A stretch of 25,125 bases of DNA from Lachnospiraceae bacterium UBA7179 (GTDB lineage: Bacteria > Bacillota > Clostridia > Lachnospirales > Lachnospiraceae), in the NCBI GenBank assembly GCA_002491195.1, contig DKVL01000055.1, forward strand, positions 18,814 through 43,938, written 5' to 3'. The notes under the pieces were generated by a model, which saw nothing but the letters and a program-made list of their open reading frames with translations, searched no databases and was not told the origin of the DNA. Position numbers and translations under genes: made by a program. Positions 15,377-23,102 of this stretch are shown here, one piece after another (position 1 is the first letter of the stretch; the number at the start of each line of letters is the position of its first letter).

Positions 15377-17122
15377 TCACGCCTCCACCAGCTGTAGATC
15401 ATACAGCTTCTTATACATCCCGCCCAGCTGCAGAAGTTCCTGATGGGAGCCGCTCTCCCTGATCTCGCCTTTGTGCATGACAATAATCTTGTCCGCGTGC
15501 TGAATCGTGGATAGCCGGTGCGCTACCATGATCGTCGTGCGCCCTTCCATCAGCTTCTCCAGCGCCTGTGTGATCAGGCTCTCTGTCTCGGTATCAATAT
15601 TGGCGGTCGCCTCGTCGAGCACAAGGATCGTCGGCTGATATGCAAGCGTCCGCGCAAAGGAAAGGAGCTGGCGCTGTCCAGCCGACAGCGTGCTCCCGCG
15701 CTCTGTCACGGGCTCGTCAAAGCCATTTGGCATTTTGTTGATAAAGGTATCCGCGTTTACAATGTGGGCGGCGCGCTCGATCTCCTCCCGCGAAATATCC
15801 TCATTGTTCAGCGAGATATTGCCCTTAATGTCCCCTGTGAATATGAATACATCCTGCTGCACCTGCCCAATCGCGTGTCTGAGAGCATCCTTATCAATCT
15901 CCCTGATATTCACGCCATCGATCAGAATCTCTCCCCGCTGAACATCATAATAACGCCCGATCAGATTCAGAATAGAGGACTTTCCCGCGCCTGTCGCCCC
16001 CACAAACGCGATCTTCTCGCCCGGCTCAATGCAAAAGCTCACATCTTTCAGGATATAATCATCCTTTTCATATGCAAACCAGACATGTTTGAACTCGATC
16101 CGGCCCTCGATCGTAACCTTTCTGGGATTCTCGGGATTCACGATCTCCGGCTTTTCATCCAAAATGGAAAAAATCTTCTCCGCGGACGCAAGAGAGGACT
16201 GCAGCGTTCCGAACTGCTCCGCAAGCTCCTGAACCGGTTCGAAAAAGGAACTGATATAGTTGATAAACACAAACAGCGTTCCCAACGAAACAGTCCCTGC
16301 CAGAACAGACGCGCTGCCCTGCCCGATCACGATGACCATCGCAAAGACGGACAGCATGTAGATTGACGGGCGAAAAATAGCAAATGTCATGACCTCACGC
16401 CAGTTTGCCTTAAATAACTGCTCGCTCTTCCACTCAAATTCCTTGTATTTTTCTTCCTCCCGCGCAAAGATCTGGATCAGTTTCATACCGGAAATATGCT
16501 CGGACAAAAACGTGTTCAACTCCGTGATGCGCGTTCTTGTCAGCCGGTATGCCTTTCTCGACATATAGCGGAAAAAGAAGGTCAGTGCGGTCACAAACGG
16601 GATCAATAGAAAAGAATACAATGCCATGCGCACATTGATCGAGAGCATCACGACCGCAAAACCGATGATTTTCACGGTATTTTTGAACAGCTTTGCCAGA
16701 ATCTGCGAAAACAGTTCATTGACCGCCTCCGTGTCGTTTGAGACACGCGTCACCAGTTTTCCAACAGGCTGTGTGTTAAAGAAGCCAATGGACAGACTGT
16801 GAATATGCGTAAAGACCTCCTCGCGCATTTTATAGATGATCGACTGCCCGATATTCTGCAGGATCCATGTATTTGATGCGTTAAACGCAAAGCCCAGCAG
16901 AAGCATCAGCGCATACAGCGCCCCGGCGCGCAGGATTCCTTGAAAAGCTTCCTGCATTCCGAGATTCACTCCCGGCTGCCCATAGCTGCTGATGTAATTG
17001 TCAATGGCATTTCCGATGATAATCGGCTTGTATAGCTCCACGCCGATCAGTGCGACAACAAGCACTGAAGAGAGCAGCATCATCCACTTATGCGGTTTTA
17101 AATAGCCTAATAACCGTTTCAT
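15377..17122 (-). CDS. ABC exporter half-transporter with the canonical ATPase site
   Basis: This protein of about 581 residues combines an ABC-type transmembrane domain (about 10-310, six helices) with an ATPase domain. Visible motifs are Walker A GATGAGKSS (375-382), a signature of LSAGQ instead of LSGGQ (479-483), Walker B VLVLDEA with the catalytic Glu, and the H-loop MVAHRLS. It should pair with the half-transporter at 17499-19271 as a heterodimeric multidrug or lipid exporter (BmrCD/LmrCD type). The ATG at 17122 follows GGAAGG; an in-frame TTG at 17140 overlaps that site. The substrate cannot be read from the sequence. Confidence 0.88.
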   Translation of the reverse strand: MKRLLGYLKPHKWMMLLSSVLVVALIGVELYKPIIIGNAIDNYISSYGQPGVNLGMQEAFQGILRAGALYALMLLLGFAFNASNTWILQNIGQSIIYKMREEVFTHIHSLSIGFFNTQPVGKLVTRVSNDTEAVNELFSQILAKLFKNTVKIIGFAVVMLSINVRMALYSFLLIPFVTALTFFFRYMSRKAYRLTRTRITELNTFLSEHISGMKLIQIFAREEEKYKEFEWKSEQLFKANWREVMTFAIFRPSIYMLSVFAMVIVIGQGSASVLAGTVSLGTLFVFINYISSFFEPVQELAEQFGTLQSSLASAEKIFSILDEKPEIVNPENPRKVTIEGRIEFKHVWFAYEKDDYILKDVSFCIEPGEKIAFVGATGAGKSSILNLIGRYYDVQRGEILIDGVNIREIDKDALRHAIGQVQQDVFIFTGDIKGNISLNNEDISREEIERAAHIVNADTFINKMPNGFDEPVTERGSTLSAGQRQLLSFARTLAYQPTILVLDEATANIDTETESLITQALEKLMEGRTTIMVAHRLSTIQHADKIIVMHKGEIRESGSHQELLQLGGMYKKLYDLQLVEA

Positions 17123-17164
17123 CAAAAACCATCCTTCCAAATAATACTATTTCCTGTGCATCAA

Positions 17165-17197
17165 AAGGTGCAAGGCCTAAATGAGACCTTACACCTT
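17165..17197 (-). terminator. hairpin between the small ORF and the ABC gene
   Basis: AAGGTGCAAGG pairs with CCTTACACCTT around an 11-base loop, with one mismatch in 11 positions. On the minus strand it is followed by TTTTGATG, so any terminator is weak. It may be partial, since the ABC gene at 17122 lies downstream. Confidence 0.4.
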
Positions 17198-17219
17198 CTG
17201 TTTGCCGACCGCTGCCATT

Positions 17220-17414
17220 TTAGTCGTCTGTCGATGGTGGTTTTGGGTAAAGTTTCCGGTTAATTGCTTTTTTCTCAAAAGCAATCTGTCTTAAAACATT
17301 TTCAGCATGATCTTTTTGCGCTTCAATCTCAAGTCTTTCCAAAAGCGTAAGCTGGTCAAAAAGATAGCAGTTTATCTCTTTTTCATTTAATGGCATACAA
17401 TCATCTGCTTTCAC
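17220..17414 (-). CDS. small hypothetical protein between the ABC halves
   Basis: This 64-residue protein of unknown family is highly charged and mostly helical, with the core LTLLERLEIEAQKDHAENVL and a Pro-rich end. It has no membrane segment. The GTG at 17412-17414 is the first start after a perfect TTTACA-17-TATGAT promoter at 17444-17472; its ribosome binding site is poor (AGG seven bases before). An ATG at residue 7 is the alternative. It lies in the same direction between the two exporter genes and ends 97 bases before the second. Being real is supported mainly by the promoter and the amino-acid composition. Confidence 0.5.
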   Translation of the reverse strand: MKADDCMPLNEKEINCYLFDQLTLLERLEIEAQKDHAENVLRQIAFEKKAINRKLYPKPPSTDD

Positions 17415-17443
17415 CCAGAACCTGTACTGATTGTTACAACTTT

Positions 17444-17472
17444 ATCATAGCAGATTCTGTAAAAGGTGTAAA
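17444..17472 (-). promoter_or_regulatory. strong sigma-A promoter inside the exporter locus
   Basis: TTTACA (17467-17472, minus strand) and TATGAT (17444-17449) are exactly 17 bases apart. It lies 27 bases past the end of the first ABC gene and should transcribe the 64-residue ORF and the second ABC gene. Confidence 0.7.
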
Positions 17473-17498
17473 GCTTTATTCAACGGTTAGAGATCTGA

Positions 17499-19271
17499 TC
17501 AGAAGTTTGAGATCGCCAGATTCTTCGCGGCCTCGAGCTGCTGTTTCTCAAACATATCCCTGTAAATGCCGCCGAGTTCCATCAGTTCTTTATGGTTTCC
17601 GGATTCCTTTGCCTCTCCGTCCTCCAGCACCAGTATAACGTCTGCATTCTGTATCGTGGAGATGCGGTGCGCGATCAGGATCGTCGTTTTTCCGCGCCTG
17701 TTTTCCTTTAGATTTTTCAGTATCTTCTCCTCAGTGTCCGTGTCCACCGCGGAAAGCGCATCATCCAGAATCAGAATCGGCGCATCCTTTTTCAATGCGC
17801 GCGCGATCGAACTTCTCTGTTTCTGGCCGCCTGACAGGGTAACGCCCCGCTCTCCCACAATCGTATCATAACCGTCAGGAAACGCGATGATATTATCATG
17901 AATGCACGCTGTCTTTGTCGCCCGGATAATTTCGTCCATCTCCTCGTTGTCTGTTCCGAAGGCAATATTGGATTTCAGGGTATCTGAAAACAGGAAATTG
18001 TCCTGCGGCACATAGGCAATATTTTCGCGCAGCGTTTTCAATGGAATGCTGTTGATATCCCTTCCATCAATGAATATCATGCCTGACTTGATCTCATAGA
18101 GATGCAGGAGCAGATTGACGAGCGTCGATTTGCCGTTTCCAGTGCGTCCAATGACAGCAAGTGTGGTTCCCGCCTTGATATCCAGACTGATATCTCTCAA
18201 AGTCGGCTCGCTGTGTCCTCTGTGAATAAACGTGAGGTGTTTGAGGCGAATGTCGCCCCTGATCTGGTCTACATTTGCCACATCCCCACTGTCGGCAATC
18301 TCCGTTTTCTCCTCAAATACCTCCTGTATGCGCTTGATTCCCGCGCCGCCCTGCGAAAACATGTTGATTGCCTCCCCACAGGCGAGCATCGGCCACACAA
18401 GCATCGTAATATATTGGTTAAACGCAACAAAACGCCCGATCGTGATCTCTCCGGCAAGCGCAAGATATCCGCCGTACAGGAGTGTGAGCAGGCTGCTGAT
18501 CCCGATCACAACGTCCAGCAGCGGAATGACAATTGCTTCCATCTGGGCAATTCTGAGATTTTTCTTTTTTGCATTAGCGTTTGCCTTCGCAAACTCTTTC
18601 ATCTGCGACCGCTCGCGCACAAATGCCTTTATGACACGCACACCCGAAAAGCTCTCCTGCACAAAATCCGTGAGATCAGACACGGCCTCCTGCCGCTCCA
18701 GAAAGCGTTTTTGCATGATTTTTCCATAATACAGCTCACCGAACGCAATAAAGATCATCGGAATGATGGCAATGAGCGTCAGCTTGATATTGACATAGAC
18801 CATCATCTGCCCGATCACCATCACAGTCATCACGATCGCGTCAAACGCGGCAATGACTGCGGGTCCGATTGCCATACGCACTGCGTTCAGGTCACTTGTA
18901 AAACGCGTCATGAGATCGCCGGTCTTGTGCTCATTGTAGTACTCCACATCCAATGTTTCCAGATGCGCAAACATATTGTCGCGGATCTCGTGTTCGATCG
19001 ACCGTGACGCCCCGAAAATAAAGTAGCGCCATAAAAAGCGCCCCACTGCCAGCGTCAAACCGATTCCGAGAATGATACCAATATTGCGAAGCACTCCGTT
19101 CTGATCAATCGTGTGTGCGGCGAGCCCGTCTGTGATGATGCCTGTCACTTTGGGAATATAAAGATTGGCAAAATCCAATATAAACAAAGTAACAATACCG
19201 CCTATGTACTGCCACTTGTGCCGCTTGATATACTGCCAGATAAATCGAAACTGTTCCATGTCCTCAACCAT
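17499..19271 (-). CDS. ABC exporter half-transporter with a degenerate ATPase site
   Basis: The frame gives 590 residues: a transmembrane domain (about 15-310) and an ATPase domain. Motifs are Walker A GRTGNGKST (375-382), signature LSGGQ (479-483) and Walker B ILILDDALSAVD, where Asp504 replaces the catalytic Glu; the H-loop is LIAHRIS. In heterodimeric exporters such as LmrCD and BmrCD one subunit carries this Glu-to-Asp change while the other is canonical, as seen here. A promoter at 19290-19318 lies just upstream. The ATG at 19271 has AAAGGG only one base away, so the ATG at 19259 may be the real start. Confidence 0.88.
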   Translation of the reverse strand: MVEDMEQFRFIWQYIKRHKWQYIGGIVTLFILDFANLYIPKVTGIITDGLAAHTIDQNGVLRNIGIILGIGLTLAVGRFLWRYFIFGASRSIEHEIRDNMFAHLETLDVEYYNEHKTGDLMTRFTSDLNAVRMAIGPAVIAAFDAIVMTVMVIGQMMVYVNIKLTLIAIIPMIFIAFGELYYGKIMQKRFLERQEAVSDLTDFVQESFSGVRVIKAFVRERSQMKEFAKANANAKKKNLRIAQMEAIVIPLLDVVIGISSLLTLLYGGYLALAGEITIGRFVAFNQYITMLVWPMLACGEAINMFSQGGAGIKRIQEVFEEKTEIADSGDVANVDQIRGDIRLKHLTFIHRGHSEPTLRDISLDIKAGTTLAVIGRTGNGKSTLVNLLLHLYEIKSGMIFIDGRDINSIPLKTLRENIAYVPQDNFLFSDTLKSNIAFGTDNEEMDEIIRATKTACIHDNIIAFPDGYDTIVGERGVTLSGGQKQRSSIARALKKDAPILILDDALSAVDTDTEEKILKNLKENRRGKTTILIAHRISTIQNADVILVLEDGEAKESGNHKELMELGGIYRDMFEKQQLEAAKNLAISNF

Positions 19272-19289
19272 GCCCTTTCATTAAGGACT

Positions 19290-19318
19290 ATTGTATTTGA
19301 TTTCTTTTCACCTGTCAA
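19290..19318 (-). promoter_or_regulatory. promoter of the ABC exporter genes
   Basis: TTGACA (19313-19318, minus strand) and TACAAT (19290-19295) are 17 bases apart, pointing at the ABC gene that starts at 19271 or 19259. It overlaps the 3' end of the gene remnant at 19308-19509. Confidence 0.65.
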
Positions 19319-19509
19319 TGACTATAGAGACAAGGAACTCAATTCTTCCCTTCTCATTTCCCTCTTCAACTTCCGGATTACCACATCTAAGATTATTCGG
19401 ATATCCAGATACGCAGCAATTCTTATACCAACACTCTAAAGAAAAGTTGGTTAACCAACTTCCAGAAGTGAAGTCCTGCACCAGTATCTTCTGTCCATAA
19501 ATATTTCAT
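19308..19509 (-). pseudogene. internally deleted gene following the small ATPase gene
   Basis: The frame opens at an ATG two bases after the stop of the preceding gene and reads MKYLWTEDTGAGLHFWKLVN, then stops at 19423-19425. Shifting frame just before that stop continues ECWYKNCCVSGYPNNLRCGN to a TGA at 19308-19310. The start resembles hypothetical proteins of about 200-300 residues that I recall from Lachnospiraceae beside such ATPases, and the Cys-rich part looks like their C-terminus. I infer a large internal deletion plus a frame change. The family identity is from memory and uncertain. Confidence 0.5.
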
Positions 19510-19510
19510 A

Positions 19511-19912
19511 TCACAACTCCTCTTCCAATGTTATCCTGTTATGATCAAACTTCAATACTTTAAAACTCTGATCAGATACCTTCAGTCCATCACAATTTCT
19601 TAAAAAAAGCATAAATTGATTAGAAAATTCGAAATTGATGAACTTTCTGACTTCATCATCAATCAAAATATCCGCATTATCAACCACAATAAAATTGTCC
19701 CTACACTGTTTCATTGACTCTAAAAAATTATCCGATCTGTAATTAAACAGTTTCATTGCTTTGTATTGATCGGTAAGTCTTAAGTCTTCCAGCATTTCAT
19801 AAAGAACGGTTTTACCTGTGCCACTATCCCCGCCAACAAGAGTTATTCTATCTTCAAATACTAAATCGTATGAAAACGGATCTGCTTTAAATGTAATATT
19901 CTTATAAATCAT
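19511..19912 (-). CDS. small P-loop NTPase
   Basis: This protein of about 133 residues has a Walker A motif GGDSGTGKT (27-35) and a Walker B-like FIVVDNAD (Asp78), in a fold much smaller than common AAA+ or ABC ATPases. No membrane segment is seen. The ATG at 19912 follows AAAGGAG by eight bases. It overlaps the stop of the upstream gene (19902) by 11 bases, so translation is probably coupled. Its function is unknown. It belongs to a short cassette (XRE, DUF4869-like, this ATPase and a fourth gene) in which the outer members are broken here. Confidence 0.7.
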   Translation of the reverse strand: MIYKNITFKADPFSYDLVFEDRITLVGGDSGTGKTVLYEMLEDLRLTDQYKAMKLFNYRSDNFLESMKQCRDNFIVVDNADILIDDEVRKFINFEFSNQFMLFLRNCDGLKVSDQSFKVLKFDHNRITLEEEL

Positions 19913-20354
19913 CTGCTTCTCTCCTTTCATACTCTTTACTCCACCAGGCATTGTATCCTGAATTTCCGATTACCACATCTGCATCATTGAATCTGATTTT
20001 CGCATTCTCCGGAATATCTGCAAAGGATGGTCTTGACATATAAATCTTTATATGATCCATTTCAAATATGATTTTAAGAACATTCGGGCCGCATTCCTCT
20101 ACACACACCACTTTATCGGGATGCTTTACAATATTCAGTAATGTCTTGCATCCAGATGACAAATTACGGATTGTACCCAATCCATATTTTGTTTCAATAT
20201 GCTTATCCGGGGTCAGTTTTGCCTCATCTACTTGCTGAATGAGCTTTATTTCATTTTCGGACAGTTCTTCATTACCTGTATTCAGATTGAAATACAAGTC
20301 ATTTTGAAGAATCCAATCTTTTGAATGCTTTTTTTCTGTATATATATCGATCAT
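19902..20354 (-). CDS. DUF4869-like protein
   Basis: This 150-residue protein of unknown function resembles the DUF4869 family in style: an N-terminal MIDIY segment, a segment GLGTIRNLSSGCKTLLNIV comparable to the family's LG-I-x-LS-G-K-ALI pattern, and a following strand pair around VECGPNVLK-type residues. The match is by eye and moderate. The ATG at 20354 follows AAGGAG by nine bases. The gene overlaps the small ATPase gene and lies 40 bases after an XRE remnant, so it is part of one operon. Confidence 0.6.
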   Translation of the reverse strand: MIDIYTEKKHSKDWILQNDLYFNLNTGNEELSENEIKLIQQVDEAKLTPDKHIETKYGLGTIRNLSSGCKTLLNIVKHPDKVVCVEECGPNVLKIIFEMDHIKIYMSRPSFADIPENAKIRFNDADVVIGNSGYNAWWSKEYERREADDL

Positions 20355-20394
20355 ATGGTGTCACTCCTTTAAACAGATTTCATTCTTTTCCATG

Positions 20395-20496
20395 TTACTG
20401 TTCTTCCCTTTTCTCACCTGGAACAAATTCCATAATGTTATCTATAGTACAATGAAGCGCATTACATATTTTCTCTTGAGCGTGCTCATATTTCAT
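20395..20496 (-). pseudogene. C-terminal remnant of an XRE regulator
   Basis: The 33-codon frame contains EKICNALHCTIDNIMEFVPG, the typical end of a short Cro/CI-type regulator (last helix of the HTH and the tail). The helix-turn-helix itself is missing. It lies 40 bases upstream of the DUF4869-like gene in the same direction, so it was probably the first gene of that cassette. Confidence 0.65.
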
Positions 20497-20631
20497 CTGT
20501 TAATCATTTCCATAATTTATTGTGTCTAATTGCCATTATGAATCCCTTTATGATGTTACAATTATTTATTATGCCATTTCTATTATATTATCAAAGTATT
20601 TCTCTTTCAATCTAAAATTACTTTATTCAAC

Positions 20632-20832
20632 TTGTCGAATTTATGGAAAAGGCAGATATCGCAACAGATGAATACAGATTGTGATGCGGCTGTTGATCAA
20701 ATTGTTACCAGAAAATATGCAGAGGGACTTTACGGCTATGAACAGATTCTTTGTTATGGGATTTCCTCCTTCCAGAAGCAGGCCAGGGTAAAGAGCTCTT
20801 TCGCAACATATTCAGGAACTGTTAACAAATAA
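20632..20832 (+). pseudogene. C-terminal remnant of a PD-(D/E)XK nuclease (AAA-ATPase-like family)
   Basis: The fragment reads CDAAVDQIVTRKYAEGLYGY, then EQILCYGISSFQKQARVK. This matches the C-terminal pattern of the large AAA-ATPase-like/PDDEXK_9 proteins that are abundant in gut Clostridia (A-Q-I-x-x-K-K-Y-A, then I-L-x-Y-G-I-x-F-x-K). The ATPase part and the nuclease active site are absent. It is one of several gene fragments here. The bases between 20497 and 20631 show no gene. Confidence 0.65.
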
Positions 20833-20912
20833 TTGATACCTTCTGACTTGTCTATTTGTCAGCAGTCCCTGGCTTGATGCCTGTAACGTTTGTCACTTTG
20901 TTGATTACTTGA

Positions 20913-22295
20913 TCATAACAGTATATGAGTTCGTTTGTCCAAAAACAAAATCAGCTCTTCGACTGGTATTGTACTCTGCTGCATCGTATCTCGCTCCCGG
21001 ACTGTGACAGTTCCTTTTTCCAGGGTGTCATCATCGACTGTGATCGCAAATGGCACTCCGATCGCATCTCCTCGGCGGTATCGCTTGCCAATGCTTCCGG
21101 AATCGTCATATTGTACCATAAAATACCTGCGCAGGTTCCTACAGATTTCCGTTGCCCGCTCTGTATGTCTTTTCTTGATCAAGGGCAATATGGTTGCCTT
21201 AATCGGAGCCAAAAATGGTTTTATGCGCAGGACGATTCTTGTCTCCTTTTCATGAATCGTTTCCTCATGCAATCCTTCAGACAAAACAGCCAGCACAATG
21301 CGATCAAGACCATATGTGGACTCAATGATATACGGAATGTATTTCTCACGCGATGCCTCGTCAAAGTATTCCATAGACTTTCCCGAATATTCCTGGTGAC
21401 GGCTCAGGTCAAAATCAGTGCGGTTATGCGTTCCGTTGATCTCTCCCCAGCCGAATGGAAACAGATATTCAATGTCGCAGGCTTCTTTCGCATAGTGCGC
21501 AAGCTTCTCGTGATCGTGAAATCTCAGCTTTTCGGAGGCCAGTCCTAGAAATTCAAAGAACTTTTTTCCATAATTCTTGAAATATCGGTATAGAGTGCTG
21601 TCCTCTCCCTCTTTGCAGAAGGTCTGATACTCCATCTGCTCGAACTCAATTGTGCGGAATGTAAAATTCTTGGGCGTGATCTCATTGCGGAAAGCTTTTC
21701 CGATCTGTCCGATACTAAATGGCAGCTTTGCCCGCATGGAACGCATGACGTTCAGATAATTGACATACTCGCCCTGCGCGTTTTCCGGACGCAGGTAAAT
21801 CGTGCTTGCGCTGTCATCTGTCACACCGCGCTGCGTCTCAAACATCAGATTAAACTGTCGGATATCGGTAAAGTTTGATCTGCCGCACACCGGGCATGGC
21901 ACCTTTTGTGCGCGGATATAGGCAATCATTTCCTCCTGCGTCATGGCGTCCACGTCAACCGACGCATCGTATTCCTGTATCAGATTGTCTGCACGGTGTC
22001 TGGTTCTGCACTCCCTGCAGTCCAAAAGCGGATCTGTGAAACCAGCCAAATGTCCACTCGCCTCCCAGACTTTGGGATTCATTAAGATATCCGCATCCAG
22101 TTCGTAGCTGTTTTCCCGCTGTTGTATAAAGTAATATCTCCATGCATCCTTGATCTGATTTTTCAACCTCGTTCCCAGCGGACCATAGTCCCACGTATTT
22201 GCCAGTCCTCCGTATATCTCACTTCCCTGATAAATAAAGCCGTACTGGTTGCAATAGGACACCAGCTCTTCCATTGTAAATTTTCTCGTTTCCAT
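20913..22295 (-). CDS. glyQS: glycyl-tRNA synthetase, alpha2 type
   Basis: The 460-residue cytosolic class II enzyme charges tRNA-Gly with glycine. Evidence: the N-terminal GFIYQGSEIYGGLANTWDYG block, Cys pairs CREC and CPVC typical of the insertion domain, motif 2 around FRNEITPKNFTFRTIEFEQM, GEINGTHNRTDFDL, motif 3 ESTYGLDRIVLAVL and a C-terminal anticodon-binding domain. The length is normal for the alpha2 form. The ATG at 22295 follows AAAGGATGAGG; the frame is open to 22352, but that start would fall in the T-box terminator. A T-box leader with a GGC specifier and a strong promoter lie upstream. Confidence 0.95.
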   Translation of the reverse strand: METRKFTMEELVSYCNQYGFIYQGSEIYGGLANTWDYGPLGTRLKNQIKDAWRYYFIQQRENSYELDADILMNPKVWEASGHLAGFTDPLLDCRECRTRHRADNLIQEYDASVDVDAMTQEEMIAYIRAQKVPCPVCGRSNFTDIRQFNLMFETQRGVTDDSASTIYLRPENAQGEYVNYLNVMRSMRAKLPFSIGQIGKAFRNEITPKNFTFRTIEFEQMEYQTFCKEGEDSTLYRYFKNYGKKFFEFLGLASEKLRFHDHEKLAHYAKEACDIEYLFPFGWGEINGTHNRTDFDLSRHQEYSGKSMEYFDEASREKYIPYIIESTYGLDRIVLAVLSEGLHEETIHEKETRIVLRIKPFLAPIKATILPLIKKRHTERATEICRNLRRYFMVQYDDSGSIGKRYRRGDAIGVPFAITVDDDTLEKGTVTVRERDTMQQSTIPVEELILFLDKRTHILL

Positions 22296-22329
22296 GTTCC
22301 TCATCCTTTCTATAATAATTTTTTTAACG

Positions 22330-22365
22330 AAAAAAGCCCTAAGTATACTCACATATACTTAGGGC
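22330..22365 (-). terminator. T-box regulatory terminator
   Basis: A perfect 12-bp stem, GCCCTAAGTATA (22336-22347) with 22354-22365, has a 6-base loop and is followed on the minus strand by six T (22330-22335). It ends glyQS transcription when tRNA-Gly is charged. Confidence 0.92.
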
Positions 22366-22633
22366 GAATAAATGACCGCGGTTCCACCTAATTTCAGATA
22401 TGATATCTGCGCTCTCCATGGTACGGATTGTCGACAATCTTATACCACATTCCTTGTAACGGTGGAATCTCCGTCGGATACTACTCTTGAACCATTCGCT
22501 CCGCTGCTCCAAGACGCCTTCCATGTACTCTTCATAAGGATTCGCACCCAGAAACTGATCTGTTTCTTTCCATCCTCTCTCTGAAATCCAAAATCCATGT
22601 ACTACTTCTCTTCTCTGCTTTTCCTTTTTTAGT
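22336..22633 (-). promoter_or_regulatory. glycine T-box riboswitch leader of glyQS
   Basis: The leader senses uncharged tRNA-Gly. Visible parts on the minus strand: stem I start AGAAGTAGTACATGG, distal loop CAGAGAGAGG, specifier region GGAAGGCGTCTTGGAGCA with the GGC (Gly) codon at 22516-22518, the T-box AGGTGGAACCGCGG (22376-22389), and the terminator at 22336-22365. The specifier region matches the B. subtilis glyQS pattern as I remember it. Confidence 0.93.
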
Positions 22634-22640
22634 TGCATTC

Positions 22641-22670
22641 ATTATATAAGATGCTGATCGTACTTGTCAA
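22641..22670 (-). promoter_or_regulatory. glyQS promoter
   Basis: TTGACA (22665-22670, minus strand) and a perfect TATAAT (22641-22646) are 18 bases apart. Transcription should start near 22633, at the 5' end of the T-box leader. Confidence 0.85.
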
Positions 22671-22690
22671 GATATTTATCCTTGTCGAAT

Positions 22691-22726
22691 TTTTTGCCTG
22701 TTACCGGAACGGAGAGAACAGTAACA
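22691..22726 (+). repeat. 36-base palindromic repeat, copy 2
   Basis: It is identical to the reverse complement of 2375-2410 at 34 of 36 positions. It contains TGTTAC/GTAACA arms. It lies between the divergent glyQS and erm promoters. Confidence 0.6.
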
Positions 22727-22764
22727 AAAGGGAAAGAATAATGAAAGAAGTTAGAGCAAACAAG

Positions 22765-22794
22765 TTGACAGCCTGGTACAGTCTATGCTATGTT
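22765..22794 (+). promoter_or_regulatory. promoter of the erm leader
   Basis: TTGACA (22765-22770) and TATGTT (22789-22794) are 18 bases apart, with an extended -10 TG at 22786-22787. It lies 35 bases before the leader-peptide start, so the leader RNA starts near 22801. Confidence 0.65.
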
Positions 22795-22828
22795 ATTATA
22801 TATTTGATTATAGAAAGGTGGCTTACGC

Positions 22829-22876
22829 GTGGGTATTATTATTCGTTGTGCACGCACCCGTATACAGGGGCAGTAA
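22829..22876 (+). CDS. putative erm leader peptide (15 residues)
   Basis: A GTG start seven bases after AAAGGTGG gives MGIIIRCARTRIQGQ. It includes Arg-Thr-Arg, an instance of the +X+ motif (Arg/Lys-X-Arg/Lys) known to stall macrolide-bound ribosomes in other erm leaders. Bases 22835-22845 and 22851-22856 of this ORF can pair with 22914-22930, so a ribosome stalled here would change the fold of the downstream leader. Induction by stalling is inferred, not shown. Confidence 0.6.
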   Translation: MGIIIRCARTRIQGQ

Positions 22877-22892
22877 GAAAGCAGATTAGTCG

Positions 22893-22914
22893 TCTCATAA
22901 GATGGGATTTTTTT
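22893..22914 (+). terminator. possible first attenuator in the erm leader
   Basis: TCTCAT and ATGGGA form six pairs (one G-U) around AAG, followed by seven T (22908-22914). The stem is weak. It lies inside the larger pairing of 22835-22856 with 22914-22930, so the two folds compete. Confidence 0.4.
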
Positions 22915-22999
22915 GCGTGCGAATAATAATATCATGCGTCTACAGGATGGATATGGCAACAGTCATATTTGTGCTGTCTGCCTTATTGTATCGCTTTTT

Positions 23000-23039
23000 G
23001 CAGGGAAATTCTGTTTTTGGAAATATTTCCTGCTTTTTT
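23000..23039 (+). terminator. second attenuator before erm
   Basis: GCAGGGAAAT pairs with ATTTCCTGC with one bulged G, followed by six T (23034-23039). It lies 64 bases before the erm start and downstream of the promoter and leader peptide, so it is well placed as an antibiotic-controlled attenuator. Confidence 0.6.
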
Positions 23040-23102
23040 ATTGCCCTTTTTTGAAACGTACATTGGGAACACAGAGTACTGGATAAGAAGGAGGCACACG
23101 CT

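Noticed and set aside
18102..19007. 301-codon plus-strand frame inside the ABC gene
   Set aside because: It is antisense to conserved transporter motifs, and its His/Arg/Asp-rich composition is typical of a shadow frame.
22339..22638. 99-codon minus-strand frame upstream of glyQS
   Set aside because: It lies entirely within the T-box leader RNA and its terminator, so it is not coding.
22741..22926. 61-codon frame upstream of erm
   Set aside because: It contains the predicted promoter and is in a different frame from the leader peptide that has the good ribosome binding site.
22934..23086. 50-codon open frame with a hydrophobic core just before erm
   Set aside because: It has no ribosome binding site and spans the attenuator hairpin. 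It could be a second leader peptide, but I cannot support it.
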